A stretch of 64,000 nt of DNA from JBAZQS01 sp041645075 (GCA_041645075.1 JBAZQS010000003.1:7790-71789), one strand, 5' to 3'; numbered from the stretch's first letter, positions 50,661 through 62,529 are shown. A program made the numbers and translations. Notes: generated by a model from the sequence alone, not told the origin.

Positions 50661-51036
50661 ATTCTGATTAATTCTTTGACTGCTTTTTCATCTTCACCCT
50701 TGCTCCGCATTTGATGTTTGACGTGAGAGCGCAAGTGATTTTCGAGAAGGAAGCTGGCGAGGCTTTAGTGGAGCGTATGATTCAATTCAGAGCCACCACG
50801 CGTTCCGCGCGTGCGATTAGTCTGAATTACTTTCAAAAAATGTTCGAACTTCGTCCAAAAAACACCGCCAGATTTCCAAGTTTGAACCTTAGTGTTTGCA
50901 ACGTGTTTTGACCCCCTTGGGGGTTCAGGAGGTTCGATCTTGGCAACTTGAAGGTCTATAAGAACATCAAAGACTGGCGTCCATATAGGCGTCAGTTTTT
51001 GATTTCTGCGGAGTATTTTATTTTCTACTTTAACTG
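50661..51036. other. Spacer, possibly with a decayed gene; hairpin terminator at 50985-51003
   Basis: A plus-strand frame (50711-50911) and broken minus-strand frames exist, but none shows a domain or a good ribosome-binding site. A protein-like phrase on the minus strand (LENHLRSHVKHQMRSKGEDE) is interrupted by a stop upstream, which suggests a decayed gene. CTGGCGTC, loop, GGCGTCAG and five T residues (plus strand) form a terminator with G-U pairs. A CCCCC/GGGGG hairpin lies at 50912-50930. Confidence 0.4.
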
Positions 51037-51070
51037 TAGCCCCATGGGGAATCGAACCCCAATTTCCTCC
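51037..51070 (-). tRNA. 3' half of an interrupted tRNA-Glu(UUC)-like gene
   Basis: It contains the T-arm (GGGG, TTCGATT, CCCC) and the acceptor 3' strand TGGGGCT plus A73. The acceptor pairs with GGCCTCA of the 5' half (51220) at all seven positions counting G-U pairs. Its GGAAA can pair with TTTCC of the 5' half as the anticodon stem. Between the two halves lie 110 bases containing a complete tRNA-Glu. Confidence 0.7.
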
Positions 51071-51094
51071 GCCTGCCCTGTTAAATAAATTCTG

Positions 51095-51166
51095 TACCGC
51101 CGCGGGGAATCGAACCCCGGTTTTCTCCGTGAGAGGGAGATGTCCTAGCCGCTAGACGATGGCGGC
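51095..51166 (-). tRNA. tRNA-Glu (anticodon CUC), nested inside the interrupted tRNA-Glu
   Basis: The 71-72 base minus-strand sequence starts GCCGCCATCGTCTAGC. The anticodon loop is CTCTCAC on stem TCTCC/GGAGA, so the anticodon is CUC. The T-arm is CGGGG, TTCGATT, CCCCG. The acceptor shows a G1-U72 pair and an A7-C66 mismatch. CCA is not encoded. Confidence 0.88.
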
Positions 51167-51180
51167 TTAAATTTAACAGG

Positions 51181-51220
51181 GTGAAAGAGGGAAATGTCCT
51201 AACCATTAGACGATGAGGCC
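51181..51220 (-). tRNA. 5' half of an interrupted tRNA-Glu(UUC)-like gene
   Basis: GGCCTCATCGTCTAATGG is the acceptor and D-arm of a tRNA-Glu. It continues AGGACATTTCCCTCTTTCAC, ending after the probable anticodon UUC. The expected 3' anticodon stem is not there. Instead the sequence enters CCTGTTAAAT, the inverse of ATTTAACAGG before the 3' half, so the insert can fold back with the nested tRNA in the loop. Confidence 0.7.
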
Positions 51221-51474
51221 AAAATGTTTAATTTATAATAATATACTTTTAATTTTTTCCTTCCAGCACATGATTTCCAGTATTTTTCTCTGATTAAAGC
51301 CGTTTCTAAATTATTAGCCCTCTCCAAAATATAACACTTAAATTTTCCAAAGTGTTTGGTTGTGTTTACCTGTCCGGCTCTATGTTCTCTAACTCTCCTA
51401 CATATATTTTCAGAAAATCCGATGTAGGTATTTTTAGAATCCTCACTTATTAACCAATATATGAAATATTCCAT
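51199..51474 (-). CDS. GIY-YIG nuclease domain protein overlapping the tRNA-Glu 5' half
   Basis: About 91 residues from MEYFIYW (51474). The GIY-YIG core is YFIYWLISEDSKNTYIGFSE, then ICRRVREHRAG, with a catalytic-type Arg and a later Glu in IREKYWKS. Small stand-alone GIY-YIG proteins of this kind are common in Patescibacteria; related domains occur in homing endonucleases. The last seven codons lie inside the 5' half of the interrupted tRNA-Glu (stop at 51199-51201), on the same strand. The frame upstream of this ATG (to 51561) runs through a repeat (51520-51557) and was not used. Confidence 0.85.
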   Translation of the reverse strand: MEYFIYWLISEDSKNTYIGFSENICRRVREHRAGQVNTTKHFGKFKCYILERANNLETALIREKYWKSCAGRKKLKVYYYKLNILASSSNG

Positions 51475-51519
51475 TTTTTTATAACAATTACCCGTTACAA
51501 CTCGGAAACGAGACAAACC

Positions 51520-51557
51520 CGCCTCGCGTCGATGAGCGAACGCGAGTCGAGGCGGGG
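51520..51557. repeat. CCCGCCTCG...CGAGGCGGG palindrome
   Basis: CCCGCCTCGCGTCG and CGAGTCGAGGCGGG pair with a short loop. It is related to the palindromes inserted in tsf and dnaJ. It separates the GIY-YIG gene from the divergent 51628 gene. Confidence 0.7.
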
Positions 51558-51627
51558 ACAATTGTTATTATTCTACATTTATATTATAATAAAATCAAGA
51601 GTTAGGTTAAAAATTAATTTTAAAAAT

Positions 51628-52206
51628 ATGAATTCAATCGGGGGCATTAAATTAATAATAATTATTCTGATTATTATTGTGGTCGGCTTTTCCTTGTTTA
51701 TCTGGGGCTATGCTTTTGGCTTAAAAGCCACCGGCATCGATGGTTTTGCCCAGGGCTGGGATGCGGCGCGCCAAGCCATTGAAAAAACCGGCCTGTTTCC
51801 CAATAATAAGGAACCGCTCTATAATATTGCCGGCAAAATCACGGGCATTAATAATAATATCATTACCATAGAAGCGTCCCCGGTAGTTAATAACCCATTG
51901 GCCAAGCAAGCGCCCATTAAAAGAACGATTACGGTCGGCAATGACACGGTTTTTATAGAACAAAAGCAAAAAAGCCCCGAGGAATTTATGAAGGAACAAA
52001 ACGAGTTTTTTCTAAAAAGATTAAAAAATCTTGAAAATCAGGCCGAAAGCGCTCCTCCATTATTATATACGGAAAAAAGAATTAAATTCTCTGACTTGAA
52101 GGTTGGCGACAAAATCAATGTGGTCGCAGAAAATGATATAAAATACGCGACGCAAATCACGGCCAAGGAAGTTAGAAAAAATACCCAAGCAATATCAGGA
52201 CAATAA
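51628..52206 (+). CDS. Membrane-anchored protein of unknown function, 192 residues
   Basis: It starts at MNSIGGIK; an earlier in-frame ATG at 51532 lies in a repeat and was not used. One membrane helix (IIIILIIIVVGFSLFIWGYA, about residues 9-28) is followed by an extracytoplasmic region with beta-rich OB-like strands (YNIAGKITGINNNIITIEAS, RTITVGNDTVFIEQK, IKFSDLKVGDKINVVAEN). The pattern resembles DUF5666-type proteins. A helical part (MKEQNEFFLKRLKNLEN) lies between. Function unknown. Confidence 0.7.
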   Translation: MNSIGGIKLIIIILIIIVVGFSLFIWGYAFGLKATGIDGFAQGWDAARQAIEKTGLFPNNKEPLYNIAGKITGINNNIITIEASPVVNNPLAKQAPIKRTITVGNDTVFIEQKQKSPEEFMKEQNEFFLKRLKNLENQAESAPPLLYTEKRIKFSDLKVGDKINVVAENDIKYATQITAKEVRKNTQAISGQ

Positions 52207-52214
52207 TATAAAAT

Positions 52215-52250
52215 AAAAAAACGCCCCGACGTCACGTCGGGGCGTTTTTT
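52215..52250. terminator. Bidirectional terminator AACGCCCCGACGT/ACGTCGGGGCGTT
   Basis: A 13-bp perfect stem flanked by A6 and T6, so it can stop transcription from both sides: the 192-residue gene (plus) and dnaJ (minus). Confidence 0.88.
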
Positions 52251-52291
52251 TAATTAAGCTGACTGGAAATATTCAAACGGAGGATTTTTTG

Positions 52292-53437
52292 TTAAATGTT
52301 AAGCTCATCAAGCAACGTCTTCTGTTTTTTAGAGATATTTTTCGGTATATCAATAATAATTTCTACGATCTGGTCTCCCCGACCGCGGCTATTTAATCGT
52401 GGCACGCCCTTATCGCGCAACTTAAATTTGGTCTGGCTTTGCGTGCCTTCGGGTATTTTCAGTTTGACCGGCCCGTCAACGGTTTCAATATTTACCTTAT
52501 CGCCCAAAACCGCTTGCCTAATGGAAATATGATATTGGGATAAAATATCATCGCCTTGGCGCTTGAATTCCTTACTGGGCCGAACGCGGATAGTGATATA
52601 TAAATCGCCCGCCATTCCCCCGGGCGCGGGCTCACCGAGATGACTAGAAGCGGGCTCGCCCTTACCAGATAATTTAAGGGCTTGGCGGTTGGCAATGCCG
52701 GCCGGTATTTTGACCTTGATTCTTTCCGCGCCATAGGCCACGCCGGCGCCATTGCATTTAGCACATTTTTTTTCCTTTATTTTGCCGGCGCCGCGGCAAT
52801 TGGCACAGATGGCTTGTGTTTGAAAATTGCCGAATATCGTCTGTTGTGATTTTATGGTCTGACCGCTGCCGCCGCAGGTGGGACAAGTATTTATTTTTGA
52901 GCCGGGCTCGGCGCCATTGCCTCCGCAGTGGTCGCATAATATCTTTTTTTGCAAATCAATAATTTTTTCCGCGCCGAAAACCGCTTCTTCAAAATCAACC
53001 GCCAATTCAATTTCCACATCATCGCCTTGTTTACTTTTTCTTGTTCTGGTTTGCGCGCCGCCAAAAAAAGAGCTAAATACGTCTCCCAAGTCGCCGAAAT
53101 CAAAATTTACATTATTAAAACCGCCCGGCTGGAATCCGCCAAAAGGATTATTGCCTTGTGCCCGCGCAAAATCAGAATAATTAAAACCGCCCGCTTCGCC
53201 GCGAGGCGAGCCCGGTCCGCCGCCGGCGCCAAAAGTAGAGCCGAATTGGTCGTATTGTTTTCTTTTTTCAGGATTACTCAAGGTCTGATACGCTTCATTG
53301 GCTTCCTTAAACTTGTTGACGTTGCCACTATCCTTATCTGGATGGTGCTGGTGAGCCAATTTATGAAAGGCCTTTTTTATTTCATCCTGATTGGCGCTTT
53401 TGGTTACACCCAATATGTCATAAAAATCTTTTGCCAT
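52292..53437 (-). CDS. dnaJ: Co-chaperone DnaJ
   Basis: A 381-residue DnaJ with the J-domain HPD at residues 32-34, a Gly/Phe region, four zinc-binding CxxCxGxG-type repeats (CDHCGGNG, CPTCGGSG, CANCRGAG, CAKCNGAG), and the C-terminal substrate domains. It stimulates the DnaK ATPase. Two spots look repeat-derived: GSPRGEAGG in the Gly/Phe linker, and GEPASSHLGEPAPGG within the first C-terminal domain. The DNA there is the GCGGGCTCGCC palindrome, the family also seen in tsf. The gene is separated from dnaK by 452 bp of repeats. Confidence 0.96.
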   Translation of the reverse strand: MAKDFYDILGVTKSANQDEIKKAFHKLAHQHHPDKDSGNVNKFKEANEAYQTLSNPEKRKQYDQFGSTFGAGGGPGSPRGEAGGFNYSDFARAQGNNPFGGFQPGGFNNVNFDFGDLGDVFSSFFGGAQTRTRKSKQGDDVEIELAVDFEEAVFGAEKIIDLQKKILCDHCGGNGAEPGSKINTCPTCGGSGQTIKSQQTIFGNFQTQAICANCRGAGKIKEKKCAKCNGAGVAYGAERIKVKIPAGIANRQALKLSGKGEPASSHLGEPAPGGMAGDLYITIRVRPSKEFKRQGDDILSQYHISIRQAVLGDKVNIETVDGPVKLKIPEGTQSQTKFKLRDKGVPRLNSRGRGDQIVEIIIDIPKNISKKQKTLLDELNI

Positions 53438-53889
53438 AATATTATAATGTCATTGCGGGTAAAGTGAAACGACCTTTGTATTGTCATTACGAGGAGTGAG
53501 TGAAGCGAACGACGAAGCAATCTTGAATGACCTCGCTAAATAGATTGCTTTGTCGACGAGTACGCCTCCTCGCAATAACATTCAAAGACCTCCCCCTGTC
53601 CTGGGCAGAGCTGAAAGCTCCTTTGGTCGCTTTCATCTACTCTCGCTTCGCTCGCTCCTGCCCGTCTGATTACAGACCCCCTTGGAAAGGGGAAGCTATC
53701 TTGCCTCCCCTTAATAAGGGGAGGCGCAAATTTGCCAGCAGGCAAATTTCAGAGGGGTTAATTAACCCCCTCCTGGCCGTTCCTGGGCAGCGCTGAATGC
53801 TCCTTATGGTCGCATTCATCGACTCTCGCTTCGCTCGCTTCTGCCCGTCGCATTAGCGACCCCCTTCGTAAGGGGGAGGAAATAATGTA
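53438..53889. repeat. Composite repeat region between dnaK and dnaJ
   Basis: 53478-53582 is an imperfect palindrome (GTCATTACGAGGAGTGAG...CTCCTCGCAATAACA), a type of repeat common in bacterial genomes. 53590-53880 carries paired CTGGGCAG...GCTGAA, CTCTCGCTTCGCTCGCT, CCTTnnnAAGGGG and ACCCCC blocks, each present twice. No coding sequence is supported. It may end dnaK transcription, and it separates dnaJ from the operon. Confidence 0.75.
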
Positions 53890-55788
53890 TTACTTCTTCA
53901 CCTCCTCAAACTCCCCTTCGACCGGCTCCTTTTCCGCTCCAGTGTTTTCTTGTTTTTGTGTTTTTGTGTCTTCCGTGTTTTCTGGTTTTTGTGAATACAT
54001 AGCCGCGCCGACTTTCTGAATCGCTTCGCTTAAAATATCATAATTTTTCTTAATCAAATCCTTGTCTTCGCCCTTGTTGGCGTTTTTCAAATCTTCAACT
54101 TTATCCATAATACCCTTGCGGTCGTCGGCGGAAACTTTATCGCCCGCGTCTTTTAGGGTCTTTTCCGTGGTGAAGATTAAATTTTCCGCCTGGTTGCGCG
54201 ATTCAATTAACTCTCTTTTCTTTTTATCTTCCTCGGCGTGCGCCTCGGCGTCCCGTTTCATTTTTTCCACCTCCTCTTTGGCTAAGCCGGTTGAGGCGGT
54301 AATGGTAATATGCTGTTCTTTGCTGGTGGCTTTGTCTTTGGCTTTAACGTTTAAAATTCCATTAGCGTCAATATCAAAAGTCACTTCAATTTGGGGCACG
54401 CCCCTTGGCGCCGGCGGAATGCCATCAAGCATAAATTTACCCAAGGTTTTATTATCAGACGCCATCGGCCTTTCGCCTTGTAAAACGTGAATTTCCACGC
54501 CCGGCTGATTATCGGCCGCCGTAGAAAAGGTCTGCGATTTTGAAGTTGGGATAGTGGTGTTTCTGTCTATTAATGGCGTCATCACCTGGCCCAACGTTTC
54601 AATGCCCAAGGTCAACGGCGTCACATCAAGCAGTAATACGTCTTTAACGTCTCCCTGTAAAACACCGGCTTGAACCGCCGCGCCCAAAGCCACGACCTCG
54701 TCAGGATTAACCGAAACATTGGGTTTCTTGCCAAAAAATTCTTCCACTTTTCGCAAGACCAAGGGCATTCTGGTCATACCGCCGACCATCAGGATTTCTT
54801 CAATATCTTTAGCGCTGACGCCCGCGTCGCTTAAGGCCTTTCTTACCGGTTCAAAAGTGGCGTCCACTAAATCCGTGACCAAACCCTCAAGCTGGGCGCG
54901 GGTAAGTCGTATCATTAAATGTTTTGGCGAACTGTCCGGGCCGACCGTAATGAACGGCTGATTGATTTCGGTTTCCATCTGCGTGGATAATTCTATCTTG
55001 GCTTTTTCCGCCGCTTCTTTTACTCTTTGCAGGGCGGTCTGGTCTTTGGCTAAATCAATGCCTTCCTGTTTTTTGAATTCGCCTAAAATCCAACTCATAA
55101 CTCTTTGGTCAAAATCGTCCCCGCCCAAATGAGTGTCGCCATTGGTTGATTTTACTTCCACGGTATCGCCGCTCACATCCAAAATAGAAATATCAAAAGT
55201 GCCGCCGCCCAAATCATAGACCGCGATTTTCTGGCCCTTTTTCTTTTCAAAACCATAAGCCAAGGCCGCGGCCGTGGGCTCATTGATAATTCTTTTGACG
55301 GTCAAGCCGGCGATTTCGCCCGCGTCTTTGGTGGCCTGCCTTTGCGAATCGTCAAAATAAGCCGGCACCGTAATCACGGCCTCGGTAATTTTTTCGCCCA
55401 GCTTGGCTTCGGCGTCTTCCTTTAATTTTTGCAATACCATGGCGGAAATTTCCTGCGGCGCGTATTCCTTGCCACCCATCACTATTTTAACTCCGCCGTT
55501 GGCTTTCTTCATCTCAAAAGATAATAATTTCAAATCGCGCTGGACTTCCGGGTCCTCCCATTTTCGGCCAATCAGCCGTTTAATGGAAAATAAAGTATTG
55601 GCCGGATTGGTAATCGCTTGCCTTTTAGCCGCGATACCGACTAAACGTTCGCCGTTTTTGGTAATCGCCACGATGGAAGGCGTGGTTCTCGCCCCCTCTT
55701 TGTTTTCTAAAATTTTTGGCTGGCCGCCCTCCATAACCGCCATAGCGCTGTTGGTCGTGCCCAAATCAATTCCTAAAATCTTTGGCAT
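53890..55788 (-). CDS. dnaK: Chaperone DnaK (Hsp70)
   Basis: The start was placed at [16 protein letters not shown] (55788); an ATG seven codons earlier is less likely. The ATPase domain has the phosphate-binding [42 protein letters not shown] and MVGGMTRMP motifs, followed by the linker [18 protein letters not shown] and the substrate domain. The C-terminal tail includes [11 protein letters not shown], in DNA an ACACAAAAACAC-type repeat that also occurs in gyrB and near 58780. The tail is disordered in normal DnaK, so the insertion should do no harm. It is part of the hrcA-grpE-dnaK operon. Confidence 0.97.
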   Translation of the reverse strand: MPKILGIDLGTTNSAMAVMEGGQPKILENKEGARTTPSIVAITKNGERLVGIAAKRQAITNPANTLFSIKRLIGRKWEDPEVQRDLKLLSFEMKKANGGVKIVMGGKEYAPQEISAMVLQKLKEDAEAKLGEKITEAVITVPAYFDDSQRQATKDAGEIAGLTVKRIINEPTAAALAYGFEKKKGQKIAVYDLGGGTFDISILDVSGDTVEVKSTNGDTHLGGDDFDQRVMSWILGEFKKQEGIDLAKDQTALQRVKEAAEKAKIELSTQMETEINQPFITVGPDSSPKHLMIRLTRAQLEGLVTDLVDATFEPVRKALSDAGVSAKDIEEILMVGGMTRMPLVLRKVEEFFGKKPNVSVNPDEVVALGAAVQAGVLQGDVKDVLLLDVTPLTLGIETLGQVMTPLIDRNTTIPTSKSQTFSTAADNQPGVEIHVLQGERPMASDNKTLGKFMLDGIPPAPRGVPQIEVTFDIDANGILNVKAKDKATSKEQHITITASTGLAKEEVEKMKRDAEAHAEEDKKKRELIESRNQAENLIFTTEKTLKDAGDKVSADDRKGIMDKVEDLKNANKGEDKDLIKKNYDILSEAIQKVGAAMYSQKPENTEDTKTQKQENTGAEKEPVEGEFEEVKK

Positions 55789-55935
55789 AGTTTTATTCCT
55801 TTTATCCAAATATCTATTATTAAAGATAGTTGGGTTTATTAATTTTTTTATTAAGCTAACTTTTTAAATTAAGAATTAAAAATTAAGAATTAAGAATTAA
55901 TTATTTAATTTTTAATTATTAATTGTTAATTAATT

Positions 55936-56460
55936 TTACTTCGCCACCTTCACCCTCGCCGGCATAATCACTTTGCCGCCAAGCATATAGCCCGGCTGGA
56001 CCTCTTCAAAAATCAGGTCCGCCTCAAAGCCCTCTTTTTCTTTATGGACTATGGCTTCATGCAAATTATGGTCAAATTTTTCGCCGACCGTCTTTATTTC
56101 CTTAATGTCGTATTTTTTAAGTAATTCCTGAAATTGTTTTTGAATATGCTTAAGGCCGATAACCCAGTCCAAATTCTGCTGGTCTTCGGGAATATGCTTC
56201 AAGGCCAATTTAAAGTGGCTGTATATCGGCAACAATTCGGAGATGAAAGCCGCATTGGCAAATTCTATAATATCTTTTTGCCGCTTTTCTATTTCCTTTT
56301 TAAAATTGGCATAATCGGCCTGCGCCCTTTGCCAGCCCGCCAAATTTTCCGTGGCCTCTTGCTTAGCTTCAAGTAGTTTTGTTTGCGCCTCGGTCAATTC
56401 TTCTACAACCGACGTTAAATCATGGCCGTTATCATTAATTTTTAATTGCTCTTTGTCCAT
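55936..56460 (-). CDS. grpE: Nucleotide exchange factor GrpE
   Basis: A 174-residue protein with a long N-terminal coiled coil (residues about 15-75) and a C-terminal beta wing. Signatures are RAQADYANFKKEIEKRQ and DLIFEEVQPGYMLGGKVIMPARVKV. It releases ADP from DnaK. It lies 23 bp after hrcA and 147 bp before dnaK. Confidence 0.95.
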   Translation of the reverse strand: MDKEQLKINDNGHDLTSVVEELTEAQTKLLEAKQEATENLAGWQRAQADYANFKKEIEKRQKDIIEFANAAFISELLPIYSHFKLALKHIPEDQQNLDWVIGLKHIQKQFQELLKKYDIKEIKTVGEKFDHNLHEAIVHKEKEGFEADLIFEEVQPGYMLGGKVIMPARVKVAK

Positions 56461-56483
56461 TCTTTAAAAATTATTTATTATGC

Positions 56484-57182
56484 TTATAAATTTTCCAATA
56501 ATTTTTGCGCGTATTTAATCAAGCCGATATTTTCTTGGTAATCCATCCGGTTCGGACCGAAAATTCCAACCAAGCCGTAATTTTTTCCGGCTTTATATTT
56601 AACTAAGATAACGGAAGACCCGTTACCAAACGGATTATCGTCGCCCATTAAAATTTGAATATTATTATCTATTTGATGGAAAATCTTGGCTATGGCCTCG
56701 TCCAAATGGTCAATAATTTCTGACATAGAATATACTACCTGATGCTCAATAAATTCCGGTTGCCTGAATAAATTAGAAATTCCCGTATAATACACGTCGG
56801 TGGGCGCAAAGCCGATTAAAACCGCTTCTTCGGACAACTCGGCTAAAAGCTTGGCCAACAATTTAATGCTCTCGCTATCTAATTTTATTTTTTTAGATAA
56901 AGAATCAAAAATCTTTTTATTCTTTGCCGTGATGTCGCCGTCAGAAACAAATTTTTCCACATAATACTGATATCCGGCCAGGGTCGGCACTCGGCCCGCC
57001 GAGGTATGGGGCTGATAAATCAAGCCCCGCTCTTCCAATTCAACCATATAATTTCTGATGGTGGCTGAACTTAATTCGGGAAAATATTTTTCCACCATCA
57101 AATTAGAGCCCACTGGGCTAACCGAATCAATATATTCCTCAACGATAATCTTTAATAAATTGTCGTTTTTATTATCGGTCAT
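56484..57182 (-). CDS. hrcA: Heat-inducible transcription repressor HrcA, short form
   Basis: A 232-residue repressor. The winged-helix domain (NLLKIIVEEYIDSVSPVGSN, then LSSATIRNYMVELEERGLIY) and the HTSAGRVPTLAGYQYYVE motif are clear. Typical HrcA has about 340 residues, so the dimerisation and inserted domains are shortened here. The ending (GRNYGLVGIFGPNRMDYQEN-like) matches the family C-terminus. It should bind the CIRCE operator 28 bp upstream of its start and repress its own operon. Confidence 0.95.
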   Translation of the reverse strand: MTDNKNDNLLKIIVEEYIDSVSPVGSNLMVEKYFPELSSATIRNYMVELEERGLIYQPHTSAGRVPTLAGYQYYVEKFVSDGDITAKNKKIFDSLSKKIKLDSESIKLLAKLLAELSEEAVLIGFAPTDVYYTGISNLFRQPEFIEHQVVYSMSEIIDHLDEAIAKIFHQIDNNIQILMGDDNPFGNGSSVILVKYKAGKNYGLVGIFGPNRMDYQENIGLIKYAQKLLENL

Positions 57183-57209
57183 TGGGAAAATTTGGACCGT
57201 TTTTTATTA

Positions 57210-57236
57210 TTAGCACTCTCTATATCAGAGTGCTAA
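57210..57236. promoter_or_regulatory. CIRCE operator of the hrcA-grpE-dnaK operon
   Basis: TTAGCACTC, nine bases, GAGTGCTAA: a perfect CIRCE. It lies just after the -10 of the promoter at 57241-57270, so bound HrcA would block transcription. Confidence 0.97.
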
Positions 57237-57240
57237 ATAT

Positions 57241-57270
57241 AATATATCTTATTATTAAATGGGTTGTCAA
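57241..57270 (-). promoter_or_regulatory. Promoter of hrcA-grpE-dnaK
   Basis: TTGACA (57270-57265), an 18-base spacer and TATATT (57246-57241) on the minus strand. Confidence 0.75.
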
Positions 57271-57350
57271 GCCCGCCAACCAGCCATCGGATATTTTAAT
57301 AATTTATTAAATTTGGTATAATAAATGCATTAAAAATAAAACTCATTCAT

Positions 57351-57842
57351 ATGCGATTAAAATTCTGCATTATTGCCCTACTAATTATCGTATCTTTGGC
57401 GACTCTTGCTGGTGTGGCCAACGCCGACACGGGCATAGTGAATGCGAAAAGCGAAGCGGGGAAAGCGGCAGCCGGCACGCCTCTCGCCAACGCCAAAATC
57501 GCAGACCTGCCGGTTTTGGTGGGCACGATTTTTCAGGTTGTTTTGGCTATGGTCGGCGTCTTATTTGTCATACTGGTGATTTGGGGCGGCATCTCCTGGA
57601 TGCTGGCCAGTGGCGACAGCGCTAAAATCACTAAAGCCAAGGGCCTGCTCATGGCCGCGGCCATCGGACTGATTATCACCATGATTTCCTATACGATTAC
57701 CATATTTGTCTTGGAAGGTGTCGGCGTCGTCCAAACCAAGGGAACGGGCACAGAAAAAGACACGCAAAACAGACCATCAGACAATATAATAGACCCAAAT
57801 CGGCCAGATAATCCGGCGGATGATTGGACTCTTTATCCCTAA
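57351..57842 (+). CDS. T4SS-type pilin-like membrane protein (TrbC/VirB2-like)
   Basis: A 163-residue protein with a signal peptide (LLIIVSLATLAGVANA, cut after residue about 25) and two membrane helices (FQVVLAMVGVLFVILVIWGG and LLMAAAIGLIITMISYTITI) joined by SWMLASGDSAKITKAK. This two-helix pattern is that of the T4SS pilin-like family found in Patescibacteria and related to VirB2/TrbC. The C-terminal 30 residues are Asp/Asn/Pro rich. It could build the pilus or channel served by the VirD4-like ATPase at 7944. Confidence 0.85.
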   Translation: MRLKFCIIALLIIVSLATLAGVANADTGIVNAKSEAGKAAAGTPLANAKIADLPVLVGTIFQVVLAMVGVLFVILVIWGGISWMLASGDSAKITKAKGLLMAAAIGLIITMISYTITIFVLEGVGVVQTKGTGTEKDTQNRPSDNIIDPNRPDNPADDWTLYP

Positions 57843-57860
57843 TTAAAATTTGGGATTTAT

Positions 57861-57897
57861 CCAGCCCCGCCCCGACATTACGTCGGGGCGGGGCTGG
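57861..57897. terminator. Palindromic hairpin CCAGCCCCGCCCCGAC/GTCGGGGCGGGGCTGG
   Basis: A 16-bp perfect stem, 18 bp after the pilin stop codon and 20 bp before the stop codon of the minus-strand gene. Probable terminator for both; member of the CGACGT palindrome family. Confidence 0.7.
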
Positions 57898-57917
57898 ATT
57901 TATCTTAAAAACCCGCT

Positions 57918-58760
57918 CTAATTAACCGGGCTGTCTTGCGGCATAATATTATTATCATCCAAAATATTCACATCGGAAATAACTTGTATATTATCAATTC
58001 TGGGCAATTGATTAGTCCAGTTTAATTCAACTTTCCTGGTCTCACTGGTTTTAAGCTGGTTTATGGTGATATAATTAACGCCCGCCAACTGTCCCCCGCT
58101 CCATAAAAACACCTGAATGCCAACCTCCCAATAATTATAAGCCGAGTCATTGGTGATATTAAAACTAACGGAATTGGGGTCGCCGGGAGCGATGCCCCCA
58201 TGAAATTCTTCATCGGTAATATTAAACCTTAGCCGTTCGTTTTTAGTCCTCTCAAAATCATTAATCCGGCGCCATTGTAAATCAGCAATCTCAAAGCCCG
58301 ACTCGGCATTTTCTAGGCCCAGCCCCATTAAATATTTTTTTTCTCCAGGCAAAATAAAACCCCGCTTGTTTTCTCCGCCCGAATTGGAGGCGGTGAATTT
58401 ATAATTAAAAACCGCCAGCCAATCAGGATTTGAATTGGCGGCTTCAATAAAAAAATCGCGGCGGTTATCATCGCCCGATAGAATATTAATCGGCGAAAAA
58501 GACAGCGGTTTCGGCGCCCTGGTCTCCAGTCCAGCTAAATATGAATTTTGGCTGGAAACCAAACGGCTTAAATTATGGGCCTCAAAATTATAATCAATCG
58601 CGTAAAAGGTCATTTCAAAAATAACATAAAACCAGATTAAAACCGACGCGATAATCAGAAAAATGGCCAGCCATCGACGCAGAGCCAATTTATGGGTTAT
58701 ATACCAATAACTGAATTTGAGTTCGCGGTCGGTTAGGTTTTGTGAAAACGCTTTTGACAT
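57918..58760 (-). CDS. Membrane-anchored protein of unknown function, about 280 residues
   Basis: The start was placed at MSKAFSQ (58760); the frame to 58925 runs through a GTGTTTCCGTGTTT repeat and is not believed. One membrane helix (WLAIFLIIASVLIWFYVIFE, about residues 30-50) is followed by an extracytoplasmic region with two beta-sandwich-like parts (GIAPGDPNSVSFNITNDSAY, VGIQVFLWSGGQLAGVNYIT). It is convergent with the pilin gene. No family recognised; a surface or pilus accessory role is possible from position only. Confidence 0.7.
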   Translation of the reverse strand: MSKAFSQNLTDRELKFSYWYITHKLALRRWLAIFLIIASVLIWFYVIFEMTFYAIDYNFEAHNLSRLVSSQNSYLAGLETRAPKPLSFSPINILSGDDNRRDFFIEAANSNPDWLAVFNYKFTASNSGGENKRGFILPGEKKYLMGLGLENAESGFEIADLQWRRINDFERTKNERLRFNITDEEFHGGIAPGDPNSVSFNITNDSAYNYWEVGIQVFLWSGGQLAGVNYITINQLKTSETRKVELNWTNQLPRIDNIQVISDVNILDDNNIMPQDSPVN

Positions 58761-58774
58761 ATTTATATTATAGC

Positions 58775-58862
58775 ACAAAAACACAAAAACAAGGAAACAA
58801 TTGAATTGATTTTTTTTATTGTTTTTGTGTTTTCCGTGTTTCCGTGTTTCCATGTTTTTGTG
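58775..58862. repeat. ACACAAAAACAC / GTGTTTTTGTGTTTCC low-complexity repeat
   Basis: Tandem GTGTTTCC and GTTTTTGTGTTT units upstream of gyrB. The same repeat supplies codons inside dnaK (53943-53998) and gyrB (62002-62045). Confidence 0.7.
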
Positions 58863-58915
58863 TTTCCCGCCCTTGTCCAAACCGCCAAAAAATGCTAAAA
58901 TTAATCCGTTAATAA

Positions 58916-62337
<3,422 letters not shown>

Positions 62338-62338
<1 letters not shown>

Positions 62339-62514
62339 AGATGGTTACAAAACTATTCCGGCTCTAAATTTGCTATTTTTGGCCGAGGCTTCGTCAGGCG
62401 GGGCGAAATGATTTTCACCGTAATTCTATTACGCCTCAAATCATTTCGCTGGCCTTCCTCGCCTCGCCCCAAAATATCTAAATTTCGCCACGAAATAATT
62501 TTGTAACCATCTCA
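62338..62514. mobile_element. 176-bp MITE-like element with terminal inverted repeats, copy C
   Basis: GAGATGGTTACAAAACTAT at the left and its inverse (TTTTGTAACCATCTCA) at the right. It shares its interior with copies A and B, such as GATTTTCACCGTA and CTGGCCTTCCT. The first base is the last base of the gyrB stop codon TAG (62336-62338). Confidence 0.8.
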
Positions 62515-62529
62515 TAAAACGCCAACCAA

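Noticed and set aside
50711..50911. 66-codon plus-strand gene
   Set aside because: A TTG start with no ribosome-binding site and no family; the opposite strand is equally protein-like but broken, so it was left as possible decayed sequence.
51071..51180. Group I intron in the tRNA-Glu anticodon loop
   Set aside because: The insert is 110 bases and mostly a complete tRNA, so there is no space for a catalytic group I core.
57351..57842. Type IV (PilA-type) pilin
   Set aside because: There is no prepilin cleavage motif with a Phe/Glu methylation site; the two-helix pattern fits T4SS-type pilins better.
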